Below are positions 32,115 to 34,244 of a stretch of 34,244 bases of DNA, one piece after another. Source of the stretch: Thalassobacterium sedimentorum (GTDB taxonomy: Bacteria > Verrucomicrobiota > Verrucomicrobiia > Opitutales > Coraliomargaritaceae); the NCBI RefSeq assembly GCF_031127905.1, contig NZ_JARXIC010000035.1, positions 1 to 34,244 on the forward strand. The letters are read 5' to 3'. Numbering within the stretch: the stretch's first letter is position 1; the number at the start of each line of letters is the position of its first letter. Made by a program: the position numbers and the translations under genes. Under the pieces are notes generated by a model that ran no database searches, was not told the origin of the DNA, and worked only from the letters and a program-made list of their open reading frames with translations.

Positions 32115-33359
32115 ATGACCTCAAATAACAACTACAAAATTATGCACAAATACACACTGACATTTCGCTCCATCCTCGCGGTGGGTTTTATTTTCATCTG
32201 CACCGCGGTCGGCTGGTTTATTCTAGGCGGGGCGCTGACGCATCGTTCGATGGATCGCTCCGGCTCATTGATGTATGAAGTGCAAGCGACTTGGGGGCCG
32301 CAGTTGCGGCAGGCGCATCCGATCGCTTGGTATGAATCGCCTGCCAATGCTTCGGGCCGTTCGTCTGTCAGCCCGAGTATGAGTCGGGTGCAAGTCGATC
32401 TGCAGTATGAGCCAAAGCGCAAGGGCTTGTTCTGGTATCGCACCTATCAGGTGCAATTTGCTGCCAATTATGAAATCCCGAATCCGACGCCGATCGCGCA
32501 AACCGTGTATGTGGCGTTCAGTCTGCCTTCCGCCGATGCGAGCTATAACAATTTCACCTTCGAGCTCGAGGGCGCAGGCGTCGACGAGCCCATCTTACGC
32601 GAGGGCACCATCACCCAGGCGGTGGTGATTCCGCCGCAGAGCACGGTGCCCCTGCAGGTGAGCTATCATGCGCGTGGGCTAAACCATTGGGAGTATGATC
32701 TCAATGGAGCGAGTCGCGTGCAGAATTTCCAGTTAGCCATGCAGACCGATTTCGAATCGGTCAATTTCCCCGGCGGAACCGCATCGCCCACCGACCGTTC
32801 GGAAGTCGCCACGGGCGGGTGGGATTTGATCTGGGACTACCCCGACGTGATTGGCGCGCAGTCGATCGGTATGGACATGCCCAAAGTCTTAAACCCCGGG
32901 CCGATTGCGAGCCGTATCAGTTTCTTTGCGCCGCTCTCCTTGCTTTTCTTTTTTGCGGTCCTGTTAATCTTCGGCGCGGTGACGGGGATTAATTTGCACC
33001 CGATGAATTACTTCTTTTTAGCAGCCGGCTGTTTCGCATTTCAACTACTCTTCGCTTACACGGTCGATCTGATGCCGATACATCTGTGCTTCTTTTTATC
33101 GGCTGCGGTTTCGTTGCTATTGGTGTGTGGGTATCTACATGCCGTTGGTGGTCGCGCGCTGACACGGATCGCGCTGCCTGCGCAGTTCGCTTACATGGTA
33201 TTGTTTAGCTACAGCTTCTTCTTCGACGGTTTGAGCGGGCTGACCATCGCGATCGGTGCCGTGTTGACGCTGGCTGTCTTAATGCGCGCGACCGCCAAGA
33301 TGGACTGGTCGACGGTGTTTGTGGCACGTAAGCGTGTGCTGGCAGGAGGCGATAGGTAG
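32115..33359 (+). CDS. CreD-like inner-membrane protein
   Basis: From the ATG at 32115 the protein has 414 residues; starts at 32097 (GTG) or 32142 (ATG, MHKYTLTF) are also possible. An N-terminal helix (SILAVGFIFICTAVGWFILGG) anchors a periplasmic domain of about 240 residues that is beta-rich (VQFAANYEIPNPTPIAQTVYVAFSLPS, YHARGLNHWEYDL). Five or six helices follow (FFAPLSLLFFFAVLLIFGAVTG, NYFFLAAGCFAFQLLFAYTVDLMP, CFFLSAAVSLLLVCGYLHAV). This N-helix/large loop/C-terminal bundle and the sequence ISFFAPLSLLFFF recall CreD, whose role in E. coli is linked to envelope stress. Its TAG stop lies within the first unit of the downstream repeat array. Confidence 0.72.
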   Translation: MTSNNNYKIMHKYTLTFRSILAVGFIFICTAVGWFILGGALTHRSMDRSGSLMYEVQATWGPQLRQAHPIAWYESPANASGRSSVSPSMSRVQVDLQYEPKRKGLFWYRTYQVQFAANYEIPNPTPIAQTVYVAFSLPSADASYNNFTFELEGAGVDEPILREGTITQAVVIPPQSTVPLQVSYHARGLNHWEYDLNGASRVQNFQLAMQTDFESVNFPGGTASPTDRSEVATGGWDLIWDYPDVIGAQSIGMDMPKVLNPGPIASRISFFAPLSLLFFFAVLLIFGAVTGINLHPMNYFFLAAGCFAFQLLFAYTVDLMPIHLCFFLSAAVSLLLVCGYLHAVGGRALTRIALPAQFAYMVLFSYSFFFDGLSGLTIAIGAVLTLAVLMRATAKMDWSTVFVARKRVLAGGDR

Positions 33360-34122
33360 GGCTCTCTCGCCGAGAGAGCCGTGGGTTGGGAGGTCTGGCT
33401 GTGATTGATTGTTCAGTTACATTTGTGGGATGGTTGGCGAACGGCCGCCTTGGCAAGGCGGCCCTACCTGATGACTTTCGATTGCTGTTTGGATGTGGAG
33501 GTAGGGCTCTCTCGCCGAGAGAGCCGTGGGTTGGGAGGTCTGGGTGTGATTGATTGTCCAGCTACATTTGTGGGATGGTTGGTGAACGGCCGCCTTGGCA
33601 AGGCGGCCCTACCTGATGACTTTCGATTGCTGTTTGGATGTGGAGGTAGGGCTCTCCCGCCGAGAGAGCCGTGGGTTGGGAGGTCTGGCTGTGATTGATT
33701 GTTCAGCTACATTTGTGGGATGGTTGGCGAACGGCCGCCTTGGCAAGGCGGCCCTACCTGATGACTTTCGATCGCTGTTTGGAGATGGAGGTAGGGCTCT
33801 TTCGCCGAGAGAGCCGTGGGTTGGGAGGTTTGGTGTGATTGATTGTTCAGCTACATTTGTGGGATGGTTGGCGAACGGCCGCCTTGGCAAGGCGGCCCTA
33901 CCTGATGACTTTCGATTGCTGTTTGGAGATGGAGGTAGGGCTCTCTCGCCGAGAGAGCCGTGGGTTGGGAGGTTTGGTGTGATTGATTGTTCAGCTACAT
34001 TTGTGGGGTGGTTGGCGAACGGCCGCCTTGGCAAGGCGGCCCTACCTGATGACTTTCGATTGCTGTTTGGATGTGGAGGTAGGGCTCTCCCGCCGAGAGA
34101 GCCGTGGCTTGGAGAGTGGGGG
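33355..34122. repeat. Tandem array of 144-145 bp double-hairpin units
   Basis: Units begin at 33355, 33500, 33645, 33790 and 33934, with a partial sixth at 34078. Each unit has hairpin 1 (GGCTCTCTCG / CGAGAGAGCC, one base between) and hairpin 2 (GGCCGCCTTG / CAAGGCGGCC, one base between). In unit 1 these are at 33360-33380 and 33443-33463. GGTAGGGC at the start is complementary to GCCCTACC at 33461-33468, so a 114-base element is closed by 8-base inverted ends, then a 31-base spacer leads to the next. Copies are about 95% alike. The partial sixth keeps hairpin 1 only. It is not CRISPR. I read it as a BIME/REP-like array of unknown function. Confidence 0.9.
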
Positions 34123-34244
34123 GAAGCTTCATGGCGTGTTCCATCAACTGCGGTCTTCACAAGTGAAGCCCCTGCTATGTTAGTTTGTGTCAAGAACGTA
34201 GAAGCTGTTAGTTGGTTTTTACATATAAAAGTTTGGTTTCTCTT
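34123..34244. other. Window end, no gene seen
   Basis: Apart from the hairpin GGTCTTCAC-AA-GTGAAGCCCC at 34152-34172, which is a reverse-complement relative of the element at 32036-32060, I see no feature. The stretch ends in AT-rich sequence that could be a promoter for a gene beyond the window. Confidence 0.4.

Noticed and set aside
33355-34122. CRISPR array
   Set aside because: The whole 144-145 bp unit repeats; there are no variable spacers of constant length and no cas genes in the window.
33609-34193. 194-codon open frame with repeated protein segments on the minus strand across the array
   Set aside because: It arises from the DNA repeat itself: the unit is 144-145 bp and the frame encodes hairpin arms. 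There is no ribosome site, and composition is unlike the other genes.

Overview
The window looks like chromosomal DNA of a Verrucomicrobiota bacterium, most likely class Opitutae (Coraliomargarita/Lentimonas-like). This rests on an exosortase together with three PEP-CTERM proteins, a Trp/Ala-rich repeat protein of verrucomicrobial type, a pseudopilin-like secreted protein, a GxxExxY nuclease-fold gene and abundant intergenic palindromes. The taxonomy is an inference from gene content; no rRNA or tRNA gene is visible. Many starts lack a clear Shine-Dalgarno sequence.

Layout. 1-4.9 kb: a small membrane protein, rsmD, kdsA, a secreted lipocalin-like protein, then a translationally coupled TatD hydrolase and repeat protein. 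4.9-10.1 kb (minus strand): exosortase, a 7TM sensor histidine kinase, and a TPM protein / nucleotidyltransferase / LemA cluster. 10.1-13.4 kb is an accessory stretch: a Cys-rich PAS protein, a 51-residue membrane protein, an XRE regulator coupled to an unknown protein with a HEPN-like RX6H motif, and a GxxExxY gene framed by 38-bp direct repeats. 13.4-16.5 kb: YceH, an unknown protein, MsrA and a protein with a degenerate resemblance to pterin carbinolamine dehydratase. 16.5-22.6 kb: pseudopilin-like protein, three PEP-CTERM proteins (two of them paralogues), a secreted TIM-barrel glycosidase-like protein and a DUF4143 ATPase.

22.8-30.2 kb is a coherent NAD salvage and NAD-derivative island: pncB-nadE-nrtR followed by pncA, an ADP-ribose-type Nudix hydrolase, two shortened ADP-ribosylglycohydrolase genes, pnuC and a bifunctional nadR. 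Three palindromes of the form GTGTA-N5-TACAC lie in front of pncB and pncA, so the NrtR regulator encoded inside the island probably controls both transcription units. Both ADP-ribosylglycohydrolase genes appear to have lost their centres by in-frame deletion while keeping start, stop and ATGA coupling.

30.3-34.2 kb: a secreted beta-rich protein and a CreD-like membrane protein, followed by an array of five complete 144-145 bp units plus a partial sixth, each with two near-perfect hairpins and matching inverted ends. The CreD-like gene stops inside the first unit.
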